Positions 34,187 to 46,080 of a DNA stretch of 64,000 bases are shown here, piece by piece. Position 1 is the first letter of the stretch. Every line of letters starts with the position of its first letter. The stretch lies in NCBI GenBank assembly GCA_022578965.1, contig MU400546.1, positions 295,990-359,989 of the forward strand. Direction: 5' to 3'. Made by a program: the position numbers and the translations under genes. The notes under the pieces are model-generated. The model was not told where the DNA came from. It ran no database searches and was given only the letters and a program-made list of their open reading frames with translations. The stretch comes from Xylaria sp. FL1777 (taxonomy: Eukaryota; Ascomycota; Sordariomycetes; Xylariales; Xylariaceae).

Positions 34187-34430
34187 CAATGATTTGTACA
34201 AAATGGTGATTTATGGTCAGATGGTTCATAATGCAATGGTTTTAACAGGGGAACTAGCTTATTATATTTTCTTTTTCATTTGCCCTTTTTTTTTTTAAAA
34301 AAAAAGAAAGAAAAGAGAACGAAAACAAGTTTTGCTCACTATATCTCTTATTAGACTCACCTAGAACACCCGAACTAAGTACTTGAAAACTATACACCTG
34401 AGCTAGAAGCACCTAAGTGGTTAACCTCGT
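34187..34430. other. Convergent gap with a T12A9 tract
   Basis: It separates the ends of the dehydrogenase (plus) and the dead thiamine-diphosphate gene (minus). It contains 12 T followed by 9 A at 34285-34305, self-complementary and able to act as a poly(A)-type terminator element on either strand, though this is only a possibility. Confidence 0.45.
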
Positions 34431-36490
34431 TTATATTATCCACATCAAAACCTCAATTAACATCCCTCTCTTTGCCTCGGAAATTCGGCGGCTCGCAAGC
34501 CTCAGAGCATCATTCAATTCTCCCACAGGCCGGACCCGTAACCCTTGCATCCACGCTCCCAATTTATGACGGTTGTTTTCCCACTCAACCTTCGACCCAG
34601 CCGACGCCCCCGCCAAAGCTGCATAGTTAGGCGTTGGCGAGAATGATACATTAATTTCCTCGTCAGACACGGTCGCGTTTAGACCATTAGGGTAAGCCGG
34701 GTATAATTTCGGGGGGCCTTCCAGCCTAATCATGCAGCAGTTAAAGTCAGCAATTTCTTATAAGGACATCAAAGAGAGTTCTTTTCTGTGTTAACGCAAT
34801 GTATATACCAGTATATACTAGCAGAATAACAGATCTTCCAACTGTCCACCAGCAATAATTATTCAAATGAACTTACCTTTGTTATTTAACACAACCGTTA
34901 AAACCGAGATATTGCATTTACTAGCGACCCAAAGCGCACTAGATGGCGCTGCGCACATAAAACTTCCGTCGTCGACAAGCTGGCAGACTAGATTTGGCTT
35001 GTCATGGTCCTTTTCCATGTCATCTAGCGCCATCTTTACGCCTAACACTGCGCAATTGCTCCAGCCTATCCCTGTCCTCCTACAGTTGATCCAGCTCCCC
35101 GGACGGTCGGGTTGCAGCTGACTAAAGAGTGCCTGGGCTGAGGTGACAGCTTCGACGACGAATGTAGCTGACTCTGGGAGCGATGTTTTCAAGATATTAC
35201 CGACATTGTGTGCGTCTAGCTGATCCTCGTCGTCGAGCTTAAGCTGTGAGGCGATCTCAGCCATTCGCTTTTTGTGTAGCACCGTACGCGTTGCCCTGCG
35301 AGGCGCGAATTTCGGATCTTGGAGCATTGTGGTAAGTAAATAATCGCTTTTTCAATAGCCAATAAGCTGAGTGAGGGCTGTATGGCAATCGGCTTTCCAG
35401 CGGCCGTGGGTGGGGAAGAAAGAAACCGGAATCTGTTGGTTGAGAGGATCAATGTCAATCTGGTATATGTTTGCATACGGAGGGGGTGCATTATGAGACG
35501 GAATCCAGGGGACGTCGTAGTCGAGAAGAAGGATTACATCGGCGTCTTTCGTACACTCGTACATACGGAAACGTGAGCCTTTGGATGCCGGATGTGAAAA
35601 GGGGAAACACACATCGCTGCCGCCTGTATCATTGTACACGTATGCCAGGGACTACATCCGCCAGGGCAAAAGGTAACTCCGGCGTTCGTTGATCTCGTCC
35701 GGAGTACCCTGTGATGATGAGTGGGCGTTCTGCATGCACCAGGGCTGTGGCAATATCGCGAAGGGCATCTGGGGGGAGCGCGGTTGGTCCGATTGGCACT
35801 CGTTGATCTTACTGTAGTGAATACTGCTTGATCTTTTCGGCAAGAACCTCTCGTGCGCTGGTGACATACATAGGGCCTTTAGGCGCGGAATTTGAGAACT
35901 ATAGGGCACGCTCAATGGTCTGTTTGACAATGAGTCCGGTATGAACTTCCCCCGTATACCTACAGTATTGCCATATATTAGCCTTCTGGTCAGGAGCCTC
36001 CTGCAACCAGCGCATATATTCCGTGCGAGAACCCGCTAGCTCCCCCGACTCGGTCTATGGGTATAGCCCTGCCAATATGAAGACTGGAACATGCCCGACA
36101 CTTGCGTTATGGATTCCCTGTCCGAGAGCTTGAGTTCCGACGTCGACATGCACGAGGACGGCTTGAGGCCGCCCTGCCACTCGAGCATAGCCATCTATCA
36201 TGGAGATGGTGATGACCTCGGAAGGGCAAGTAATCATCCTAAGCCAGTTGTGAGGGCGCTCCCTCTTCCTTTTTACGATTGTCTCGATTATGGACGGATG
36301 ATCAGAACCGACATTGACGAAACAAGCTGTTATTCCTCTCTTCTGGGATGTAAGGGCCAGCTATCTGTCCCAAAAGCATGCGCACAACATACGTCTCATA
36401 CTACGTACGTCGCCCTGTCAACGGGTCGACCCTCATGAACACCGGCCAATGGCTTACCCATGCTCGGTAGTGAGGTCTTCCTGTAGGCAT
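34431..36490 (-). pseudogene. Dead thiamine-diphosphate enzyme (acetolactate-synthase-like)
   Basis: Intact relatives are ThDP-dependent decarboxylases or lyases of roughly 550-600 residues. Pieces follow in the right order on the minus strand but in shifting frames. The start is near the ATG at 36488-36490. Then come CFVNVGSDHPSIIE (near 36310) and TCPSEVITISMIDGYARVAG with the cofactor-activating Glu (36237-36055), stopped after VFILAGLYP. Next are pieces at 35930-35652 and 35639-35352 (YDTGGSDVCFPFSHPASKG) and 35327-34863 with the cofactor motif VDDGS...LNNKG. A GTAAGT intron leads to KGWKAPRN, and after another frame break a C-terminal piece ends at 34431. At least four separate lesions exclude a simple sequencing slip. 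The GDGS glycine is replaced (DDGS). It sits inside a cluster of otherwise whole genes. Confidence 0.85.
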
Positions 36491-37466
36491 ATTGAGCGAG
36501 GCCAGCTCAGCTCTACACTACAGTAAAAAAGATGGGGCCAGGATCCGAGCCCACAAAGGGGGTGTTTGTTAGTGATGGTCGGGAGGTTTTAAGCCCTTAT
36601 ACTATATACACCTAGGCTCCTAGGAGATGGCTGGCCCCTTTGTACTCGATGGCGCACCTACAAAGACCTTAAGAATATTGGCTGAACAAGAACCTTCTTC
36701 AAGTCGTGGAGTAGCCGGCTCGCATAGCGCATTCCAGGCCTCGTAGAGGTTCACGCTCCCCCAATACATGCGTTCATCCAACCTCTCTGAGGGTAGCCAT
36801 GTGAAGTGTATAGATTATGGTGAGACCTCTACAGCCCCAGCTAGCTACTGTATACCCCAACCTACAGGTCTCCAGGATGTCAATTGCTAGCGCTGCGCTA
36901 AATACTAAAAAGGTAGGAATACTGCTACTCACAAAGCTGCCATGTTAATTCAGTAGAAAATCAACTGTTGATCAGTTTCGCAGGAGTTTTGCCACTGAAC
37001 AGCCCCTGTTCAGCAAGTAGATCGAACAGTTTTTACACCAAAAATTCCCTGCCAGTACAAGCTACTAGCGCCGCGCTAACAATTGACATCCTAGAGACCT
37101 GTAGTAGGTCATTATTTTTTTTTTGCGTTGCCTCACCTTGTCGCCTAGAAGTGGATATATACCGTTGTTGCACTAAACGCAGCGACGGCGTCTGCATGAC
37201 GTTGTCCTACTTATAAGTAACAGGATTGCGGCGTTGCCGTAACAAATAGATGTAAAAAGCAGCCGGTAGTGTCCCTCTAGTGCCGAGTCATCCGAGGAGT
37301 GACAAATACAATATTGTTACCACTCCGAGACATGCCCTTCCTAGCCCTGACCCACCACTTTCCTGTGAATATTGTTGCCATTTGACATTATTCTGCCTAT
37401 TGTAGTTTTCTTCTTACTTGATGTTCTAATCACATGAGGTCTTAGTTCAATATTCGCTCAGGAACG
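36491..37466. other. Intergenic, contains the MITE
   Basis: Apart from the inverted-repeat element at 36867-37101 nothing is recognised. The right-hand 300 bases should hold the promoter of the SDR gene starting at 37467. A TATA-like word is not obvious. Confidence 0.5.
36867..37101. mobile_element. 235-base MITE with TA target duplication
   Basis: The ends are inverted copies about 36-37 bases long. The left begins CAGGTCTCCAGGATGTCAAT (36867). The reverse complement of the right end begins CAGGTCTCTAGGATGTCAAT (37101). Both continue to a GCGCTA core, with about four mismatches. TA lies immediately outside each end (36865-36866 and 37102-37103), the duplication expected of Tc1/mariner-class elements. 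No coding capacity. It must rely on a transposase elsewhere, not seen here. Confidence 0.8.
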
Positions 37467-38474
37467 ATGGATGTAAACGGTATAGCTGTTATTATTGGCG
37501 CCGGTAATAATGATTTTCTTGCGATGCGTCAATAGCTATTTAAAGCTAATATATAAAACAGGAAGCGGAATTGGTCAAGAATCTGCGCTGACGTTTGCGG
37601 AGAGGGGGGCCCGCGTTGTTGTATTTGCTGACCAAGATCTTGATGCTGCAAAAGCTGCGTCCGAGCAGAGCAAAGATATTGCAACAGCTGACGGATATGA
37701 GACGCTTGCTATTCACGTAGACGTCCGTGACCGGTTGTCCGTAAGGAACATGATCGAAGAGGTGAAAAAAAGATTTGGCAGGCTAGATTATGCCGTCAAT
37801 AGCGCCGGTGTAAGCAGAACTGTGCCGGTATATCGGGCGTAGGTATGACGCGATCGCTGACTGCGTTAACGCAGGTTCCTCGGCAGGTAGCAGCTGATAC
37901 AGGGATGGTGAACGAGTTGGAGTATGACCATTTGCACGATATCAATGCCAAAGGTATTCTGCATTGCCTACAGGAAGAGATCAGCGCAATGAAAGATCAA
38001 GAGCCTCTGGTTGCCGAAGGACGCTCTGGTCGGCGTAAGATTGGTCCGGGTTCTATCATCAACATCACCTCCTTATCTGCCGTCCTTGGCACCGTACATT
38101 CGACCACATATGTTGCCAGCAAATTTGCTGCGCGAGGGATTATTAAGTGTGCCGGTGCGTTAATTTATATTCACTCTGCCAATCAAAGTTACATTATAGA
38201 ATTAAGTGGGTTTCTAGCTCTTGAAAATAGGACGACTGGCCTTCGTATAAACGAAGTGTGCCCTGGGTTCACCAACACGCCGATGTTACAGCGAGGGATC
38301 CAGGCACAACCAGCGGTTGGTGAGATTCTTAAAAAGTCTATGCCACTGGGACGTGTCGCTGTTCCCGAAGAAATTGCCAATGTGGTCCATTTCTTAGCAA
38401 GTCCAGGAGCAAGCTTTATAACGGGCCAGTCGATTGTTGTAGACTCTGGAGTGTCAGTCAATGTTCTCTCTTGA
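37467..38474 (+). CDS. Short-chain dehydrogenase/reductase
   Basis: A classical SDR interconverting alcohols and carbonyls with NAD(P)(H). Four exons, 37467-37503, 37562-37827, 37875-38154 and 38218-38474, give 279 residues; introns are 58, 47 and 63 bases, all GT-AG with matching phase. The cofactor motif GAGSGIG is formed across the first intron. Then come NSAGVS (NNAG motif), NITSLSAVLG with the catalytic Ser, YVASK with catalytic Tyr and Lys, PGFTNTPML, and the typical end FITGQSIVVDSG. Family length and motifs are normal. It lies at the edge of the P450 cluster and may act on the hydroxylated product; that link is inferred from position only. Confidence 0.87.
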
Positions 38475-38668
38475 GTTCTCCTCACACTTGATTCGCGGAC
38501 ACTAAGAGCTCGTTAATGTAGGTCTGGATCGAAATACGGATGAATACTATTATAACAGCGCGTATTACAACAAGGGCTGGTGTCAGGGCTTGGAACGGAG
38601 TTATTGACTCTCTATTCTGCATACAATTCCCATCGGGGCTGTTGCCGAGCATGGTGGCTGTCCTTGAG

Positions 38669-38850
38669 TCTATATACAATTGGTTCGGGGCTTCCTAACC
38701 TCCGTAGTCCGCTCATATGTCTCAGATTAGCGAGGGCTGAATAGATTCATTCCTGGTGTTTTAATAGGTCTCAATTTAGCGCAGTACGGTCCTGGTGTCT
38801 ATGCGTCTGGAGATAGCACGAGGTGTTCAGCCAGTTTAACGCGTGTAACA
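38669..38850 (+). repeat. Dispersed repeat, copy B
   Basis: Partner of the copy at 4014-4216, same orientation. It starts TCTATATACAATTGG and ends CGCGTGTAACA. It lies about 195 bases after the SDR stop. No target duplication was found. Confidence 0.55.
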
Positions 38851-39377
38851 GGTATGTAAAAGTAAACAGGATGATAATACACCTATACAAATTAATACCA
38901 GAAAACCAGAAACAAAAAAACAAGACAATACAACCGAGCTCCACAATACTACGCCGCAAGATCTATAGTACTAAATCCGATACACCTGGCTCGCGTCCCA
39001 GCATCGCCAGAAACAGCGCCTGTATCGAACAACCATATTTCATACACCAATACATGCAACAACACGACAGGAGTCGGAAACCCACACTCTAACATGAGAA
39101 TATTTCAAGAATGAGTCTATTTCACTTGTGTCGTCACAGATTCTCATAAACTTAAGCCCCAATACTTTAAACGAGCATTTTCCTACGCAACAACGACGTC
39201 ACCATGTATCATCGGCGAAACCTCTAAACATTAATCTCGTCGTCAGAGGCCAGGCGTCGCGGTCTTTGAAACTTCATGAGCTCCTAATACATGTCTTTTC
39301 TGAAATCACACCTCTTAACACTTTGTCGTCTTTGTTGGCATCAACTACGGAGGCTGTAACAGTATAAAATACCTATC
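38851..39377. other. Intergenic, nothing recognised
   Basis: Short frames on both strands (38823-39092, 39128-39367, 38771-38959) lack motifs and contradict each other. The right edge should hold the 3' end of the minus-strand protease transcript. Confidence 0.5.
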
Positions 39378-40547
39378 CTATTGGACAGTCACCTCAATCG
39401 TATAATCTTCCCCATCTTTCGCCACAACAGTGACTACGATCCCCCAACCTCTCACTATGTATGAGTCTACACCATCCACAGTCAGTGTAGCATCATTAAG
39501 CTGATCACCCGCACACCCGCCCGATCCAGGCGTTGAATCCAACACATGCAAAGGGCCGTCTCCAGTATCAGTCTCAGTAGAAACCGTATACAAAAGAACC
39601 CCTGTCGCACACGACGCAGAATCAAGACCCTCCGCAGACCGGACCTCAGCAATGAGGGCATTGGTCGCATTGTGCTTGACCACAACGGCTTTCTTCCCAC
39701 CAATAGTTTCAAGTGGGGTGAGCGTGTGCGATGTCGTCCCCGCAACGCTCACACAATCAATCTGGTCGTCGGAAAGCCAGCCAAGCCGCCACTTGTCCCA
39801 CGCGAAGTAATCCGGGCTCGGTCCACTGATGAGCCCCATCAAATCCCAGCCGCCGATGAATAACCCCGTGGCGCTGCCGTTGAAAGGGTAGTAGTCGGGC
39901 AGACACATGGTATGTCCCGTCTCATGGTTGAGCACGAGATACCCCCACGTCGCGTAGCCGTCGTACCCGAAAGTCACAGCCTTTCTCGCGACATAGGTCC
40001 CGTCGCGCGTCGTCACGTCGCCCACGTACGTCGGGCTGTAGGAAATCAGTTTCGCATTGGCCGTAGGCACGATGTAGAGGACGTCCACGGCGGGTATGGG
40101 GGCATTGTAGGCGGCCAGCGCATCCTGGATGTAGACCTCGTGCTCCTCGGCCGTGAGCCCGCGCTGCCAGTTATAGCTCGCCGCCGTCGCGGGCATGCGG
40201 TAGAAGCGCGAGGTGTCCGCCGTCACCGATAGGTTGAGAGCGCCATAGGACGACGTGTAATACCAATCCGCCGCACTGGGCAGGAAGAAGTCCCGCAGCT
40301 CCTCGGGTGAGCTCTCGGTGGCACCTTGATCGGAGAAGTCGACAAATATCATGAAGGCGCTGAGAGCGCCGACGCTCGGCGCGCAGTTCAACTCGTACCC
40401 GAAGCCCGCGCTTAGATAGACGTTTTGGTCAGCTGCGAGCTTGCAGGCTGATACGTCGGCGTCTGGGCGCTGGGAGCTGGTGGCCAGCACTCTTGTCACC
40501 ACCCCGCTGATACACCACACCCAACTCGTCGAAAGAGGCCATTTCAT
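39378..40547 (-). CDS. Secreted M6-type metalloprotease
   Basis: An intronless frame of 389 residues from the ATG at 40545-40547. A likely secretion signal covers about residues 1-22 (MKWPLSTSWVWCISGVVTRV). The zinc site is HETGHTMCLPDYY (His208, Glu209, His212), the HExxH of the M6 (immune inhibitor A-like) family, with GGWDLMG downstream as the Met-turn-like region. Fungal members are short, secreted and lack the bacterial C-terminal modules, as here. Upstream blocks MIFVDFSD and DWYYTSSYGAL are typical. Paired cysteines near the end suggest disulfides. It should cleave proteins outside the cell; a host or prey target cannot be inferred. It starts only about 300 bases from the beginning of the AT-rich block, a setting where RIP leakage can speed up change. 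Confidence 0.87.
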   Translation of the reverse strand: MKWPLSTSWVWCISGVVTRVLATSSQRPDADVSACKLAADQNVYLSAGFGYELNCAPSVGALSAFMIFVDFSDQGATESSPEELRDFFLPSAADWYYTSSYGALNLSVTADTSRFYRMPATAASYNWQRGLTAEEHEVYIQDALAAYNAPIPAVDVLYIVPTANAKLISYSPTYVGDVTTRDGTYVARKAVTFGYDGYATWGYLVLNHETGHTMCLPDYYPFNGSATGLFIGGWDLMGLISGPSPDYFAWDKWRLGWLSDDQIDCVSVAGTTSHTLTPLETIGGKKAVVVKHNATNALIAEVRSAEGLDSASCATGVLLYTVSTETDTGDGPLHVLDSTPGSGGCAGDQLNDATLTVDGVDSYIVRGWGIVVTVVAKDGEDYTIEVTVQ

Positions 40548-41129
40548 CTTGGTAATTATCTAAAAATGAGCCGGATGCTAACCAATGCACTTTGGATCGC
40601 ATTTCATACAGAATACACTGGTAAGTTAGAATGGCGACGCGGTTGTGATTAATTATACCAGTGTTATCTATGCTTTCCCAACGCGACTGCAGATTTATCC
40701 GGAGAGGCAGCAATTGGTGGATATACTTGGAAGCGCGGGGTTAAAGGAGCAAAAGATTTAGGGAATTGCTTTATCTCAGGTGCTTTAGACCAGAATGGTT
40801 CTTGCGTTTGTACCTCCTTAGCTACACTACTTCTTTATTAATTACAACTTTTCTTACCTCTTTTAACACAAACTTGGAATTTTAGTTTAAAGCAACTATG
40901 TTAATTTTTCTGCTTACGTTTTAGCCAAAGGTTTTCTATATTACGGAGTAATAAGAAAGAAACCTTTATGTTAACGTTATAATAAATAAAACAAAGTAAA
41001 ACAATAAAATAAAAGATCAAGGATAAAAGAAAAGAAAAAACGCAATGGCTTAATACGGTTAGTTTTTTTAAGAAAGGTTAATTATATACTTTGCAATTTT
41101 AAGCGCTTTAGTTAATTATAAATAAACGC

Positions 41130-41188
41130 ATAATATTTTTAAACGCTTTAGCTATAACTTAGCTATAAATTAAGCTATATAAACTTAG
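41130..41188. repeat. Left remnant of a 14-base satellite
   Basis: AACTTAGCTATAAATTAAGCTATATAAACTTAG-like text directly left of the Copia element belongs to the same satellite as 48596-48870. This indicates that the element inserted into the array. Confidence 0.65.
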
Positions 41189-41383
41189 TGTTATGTTAAA
41201 GTAAATACTAGCTTAGCTAAACTACTAACTTAATAAGCTTATATATATTACGATCTTTTTATTTATTTTATATTAGCTAGCTTTTAAAACTTAAATTTTC
41301 TAAAAACTGTTTTTATAAGCTTTTTTAAAGAGTGCACTAATTAACTTTTATATAATTAAGCGTTTATATATTTAAACGTAATA
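41189..41383 (+). repeat. 5' LTR of the Copia element
   Basis: Starts TGTTATGTTAAAG and ends AACGTAATA. Compared with the right LTR it shows, by my alignment, 14 differences, every one a transition, and no gap. Its terminal CA has become TA. Confidence 0.88.
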
Positions 41384-43439
41384 GTTATAAGCCCGGTTTA
41401 CTTAAAACTAATGCTTTATAAATACTTAAAACAATTAGTTAAACAAAGTTTTTAAAATTCTATTTTTTTTTTATAGCTTTATTTTTATACTTATATTTAT
41501 TTAAACGATTATTTAATTATATTTTTATAAGCTTATTATAACTATTATGCTTAATATAAGCTTTAGTAATTTAGTTGCTATAAATACTATGCTTTATAAC
41601 TAATAAAACTATTTTAGCTAGTTTAATAAACTGCAGTTTTATTATATATTGCATAAAATATAGCATTTAGTTAATCTTAATGTAATAAATGCTAGCTATA
41701 TGCTTAATAAAGTGCTTAAAGCACTTACGAAAACTAATGTTAAACGTATTACTAAAAAAAAAGCTCGAGCAGCTTAAATTAATAAAGCAATACTTACGTA
41801 GCTTAGCAATAAAGCAATTATAAAAGTTTTAAATAACTTGCTTTACGTATTTTTAGCTAAAACTTTGTTTTAAACAGCTATTTTAAACTATTATATAGCT
41901 ATTTTTAAATAAATTAACAAAACAATAAACTTAGCAATTATAAGCGTTATTACTATAAAGCTTATAATTATTAGTATAATTAACTTATAGTTTTTTATAA
42001 AAGCTTTAAAAAAACTTTTAGTACTTATAAAATTAATTATTTAAATTATAGCTTAAATAAAGTATTAAAAAGTATTCTAATAAGCTAAAAAAAAAAGCAT
42101 TAAGCTAGAAATATAATATGCTTTATAGTATTAAGCGTTTTTGTAAGCTAAAGTCTTAGATTTTTTAAAAATTAAAGAAATACTTATGTTAATTAACTTT
42201 TTTAATGCTATAAAAGCTTACTTTACTTAAAAGTAAACTAATTACTAAATTACCAAACTTATAAAAAACAAAGAACTAAAAAAAAAACTTATTACTTTAA
42301 AGCAATATAAAAAGCTTTTTTTTTATATAATTAATACTAAGATTATATAAAGCAAGCAAAAAAACGCTAGGCTTTATTTAATGCTAAGAAATAAAATGCT
42401 AAACTAAGCAAAAAAGCAGCTAAATAAGTTTTTAAATAAGCGTAAAAAGCCTAAAAAAAGCCAATTAAGTAGTTAAAAATACTTATGCTTTTATTTAGCA
42501 AAGTTTTCTTAAATATATTACTAGTAGCTTTATATATATAAGCGCTTTTAAAAAACAGTTATAAGCTTTACTAATAAGCTAATTAAAGAAATAATACTTA
42601 AAATAATTAGTAAAATTAAAATATATTATGGTTTTTTATGCTAATTAAGCTTATATAATAAAATTAATACTAAAAGCTAGCACGTTTTATAAAGGTTTAA
42701 AAGTTAAAACTGCTTAGCTAATAGCTAATAGCTTAATTTAAATATAATATATATTATAATTAATTAAAAACTACTTTAAAAGATCTTTTTAAACTAAAAA
42801 GTATATATAACGCTTAAATATTTATTTTATTTGCTTTATTATAGTATTATATTTAATAATTATAAAGCTTTATATGTAATTAATAATAAGGATTTATTAA
42901 TATTAGGTTTTTTTGTACTAACTAAAAATAATAAAAGCATTAATATAAAAACTACAAGCTTTTTTATTTTTAGTAAAAGCATAAAGATTATAAAAAATGT
43001 ATTAGCAAGCTTTTAAAGCAAAAATATAAAAATACTTACTTTAAAAAATATTGCTTTAATAAAAAGTTTTTATGTAAATATAATGTTAAAAGCTTGCTTT
43101 TAAAAGCAAAAAATCTAGTATTGCGGTTTAAACTGCTTTTTGCGCTATAAAAAACTACGTTTAAACGTGCTTTTAAAATACCTTACTAAAAAAATAAACC
43201 TAGTTTTTTTTAAATATAAGCTTATTATATATTATTTAAGTAAAGCTTTAGTAACTAATGCAATAAACTTACTTATAAAAATTTTGTTAAATATAGCTAA
43301 AGTAATTATAGCATTATTTAAAAAGCGTTTTAAAAAGCTTTTAAAAGATTTTTTAAGGCTTAAAAAAAATACTAAAAAGCTATAGCACAAAAAAGCAAAG
43401 CACTTAAAACCTAAGTTACTAAAAGCTTTTACTTTGTTT

Positions 43440-44200
43440 GCTAAAAGTATAAAAATTAAAGGTATAAAAAAAATCAAGTGTAAAATTTATGCTAAAGTTT
43501 ATGCTAAGCATATTATATTTTAAAAACCTTTAAAAAAAAGCTTTATAAAGCTATTCTAAAAAGTTCATTAAAACTTATTTAACTATTTTAAGAAATATAA
43601 CAGCTTGTTTTAGCTACTTATAATTAAAAATAAATATAGTAAAATAATTTATACTTATACTTTAATTAACAAAACGGCTAAATTAATATTTAGAGCTTTT
43701 TAATAGTTTAAGTACTAAATAATGCATTAATACTAGTTTTTTATTTGCAAAATGCATAGCAATAATAAAAAAGCAGTAATTATATTTAGCAAAAACACTA
43801 AATTTTAGCGCTAAGCTAATAGCAAAAAAATAAACTTAAAGCTAAAGCCTAAATATATTAAAAAGCTAATAAGCAAAAAGAAAAAAGCAGGTTAAAAAAT
43901 AATAACTAAAGCTTTAAAAATGCTACGTAATAAAAACTTACTAAAAAAGCTTTAGCTAAAAGTTGTTTATATAGCAGCATAGCTATATAATATAAGCTTT
44001 TTAAAAGCTTATAATTTTTATAGCTTATTTAAAGTGCTTTTAAACTAGTTTAAGTAGTATTTTAAGTAATATAACTTTAAAGTTTTTATAAATTTAGCAG
44101 TAAACTTACAACTTAATTAAAGTAGTATATAAACATACGCTTATAAAGCTTATTTAATAAAGCGTAATAAGCTAATAAATTGCTATAAGCAATCTTATAA
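43440..44200 (+). pseudogene. Copia integrase region, mutated
   Basis: Reading through stops from about 43470 gives KCKIYAKVYAKH (a zinc-finger CxxC relic). It then gives text equivalent to KVHWDLFDYF (first catalytic Asp now Asn) and YSKIIYTYTLINKTAKLIF, matching the Copia integrase core pattern DEYSxxxYTYxLxDKT. Catalytic codons are changed in the G-to-A manner of RIP. Confidence 0.7.
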
Positions 44201-45379
44201 AATAAATTAGCAAGCTTACATTAAATATTTAGTAAGCTATAAAATCTTTAATATATATAAAATATAAATACTTTAGCTAAATAAAATTATTATTATATAA
44301 AACATATGCTTTAATAAAAGTTAATACTACAATAAAAAGCAAAAAAAACAAGCTTTACTAATTAATATTAGCTAAGTAAGCAAAATAACTATAGTTAAAA
44401 AAATTTTAGATAATTTTCTTAAAACAATTAATATATAAAAAAAAGTCTAGCTATTATAATATAAAACCTTTATTAATTATTTTAGTAGTACTAAAGTTAA
44501 GCTTAAACTTAATAATTATTTAGCTAGCAGTTTACTAAAAAAGCTTAAGTTAAAAATAAAAACATTTAAAAATTAGCTAAAAAATAGCTTACTTAATTTA
44601 TTTAAAAATTAGCAAAGTAAACTTATAATTTTTTAAGAAACTTTTGTTTTAAATAAGCAATTTAAAAAAAACAAAAAAAATATTCCTAGCTTAACTAACA
44701 TTTAAAATAAAGCGCTAAATTCTTTTAAACAAAAAACTAAAAAGCTAGTAATTAATTTAAAAGCAGCTAACTTATATAGCAATAAGCTGCAGTTTTACCG
44801 AAAAATACATTTAACTAAACTAAAAAAAATAGCTATAAAGTTACTAAAAAAAGAAAACCTAGCTAAAAACATTATAGTAATAAATAAACAATAAAAGCTA
44901 CTAAAGCTAAGTTTGCAAATTTTACTAGTTTAATAAAAATACAATTAAATAGCTTAATAATTTACGCGCTTTAATTAATAAATTAAAAAAAAGCTTTTAA
45001 AAAATTTAGCTAAAAATAAAAAAGCAAACTACTTAAAAATATTTGCTACTTTTAATACTAAAATATATAAAAAACATAAGATTACTTTTTTATATAATTT
45101 TTGCTAGTACGCTTTTTTAAATACTTTTTTGCTTAATTAGCTAAAAGCTATTTATAAAAGCAACTAAAAGTACTATACGTTATATATTATGTTTATAGTA
45201 GCAATAAACTAGCATAAAGCAAAAAGAATTAAAGCTATTTTTTAATAGCTTAGAATTTATTATAATAATTTTTTTAAGCTATTACTTAAAATATAAAAAG
45301 ATTTTAATAAATACTTATTAAAAAATTAATTTAAAAAAAACGCTATTTAAAAAATTATAGCGCTAAAACAGCTTAAAAC

Positions 45380-46080
45380 AATAAAAGTTATTCTGCGCGT
45401 AAAAACTAAATATAACCTTTTACTTTTAAAATAAATGTTTATTTATAAATTTAACAAAAAAAGCTATTTTTAAGTTTATAAGTTTTAAATAATAGTTTAA
45501 AAAGATCTTTAATATAATAAAACGTTTTAGTTAACTTATGCTGCTACGCTTGTAGTAAAGACTTTTTAGCTTATAATAGCTATAGCTGCATAGTTTAATT
45601 TAAAAATTAAGCAATTTAATATTATTAACGCGTTTTTAAACGCGTTTAAAAAAAGAAAACAGCTAATAGCATATAAATTGCTAAAGAGCTTTAAAAATAA
45701 AAGCAACGTAGCTTTATTAAAAAAAGCTTTATATAAACTTAAAAACTTACTGCTATTATAGTATAAAAAGTTCGCATATACTTTAAAAGCTTTAAAGCTA
45801 ATTTTATTACTAAAGAAGCTTTGCTTGTTTTATTTAAAAAATTGCAAAATATATATAATTTTTTATATAAATAACTTTTTAGTGCTATACTATTACAATT
45901 ACTTAAACAAAGCTTAAAAAGTAATTAAAAAGATTAAAAAAGCATATAAACTAAAAAAGTAAAGCAATATTAGTTAGTTTTTAAGGATTAAAATAATAAA
46001 GAACTATAAAATATAAAAAATCATTTTATTATATAACTAATATATTAAAAAAATTATTAAACGCTATAATTTAGCAAATA
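45380..46080 (+). pseudogene. Copia reverse transcriptase region, mutated
   Basis: Plus-strand text around 45530-45930 corresponds to TYAATLxAKTFRLIxAIAA, then KQFxIxNAFLN, KSFI*T*K (the family's LYGLKQSP block) and IYIIFYINNFLVL, where the YVDD box has become INN. This is the standard Ty1/Copia RT order. Several Trp and Gln codons are now stops. Confidence 0.75.

Noticed and set aside
39912..40232. Plus-strand frame rich in Arg/His inside the protease gene
   Set aside because: It is a shadow of the GC-rich protease coding sequence on the other strand.
1..40850. tRNA or rRNA genes
   Set aside because: I looked for GGTTCGAAT-type arms and cloverleaf-compatible stems and found none convincing; a tRNA scan would be decisive.
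42831..43385. Frames of 61 and 81 codons in the AT-rich block as small genes
   Set aside because: They are Lys/Leu/Asn/Ile-only text within the Copia element and are expected in AT-rich DNA; they are mutated transposon sequence.
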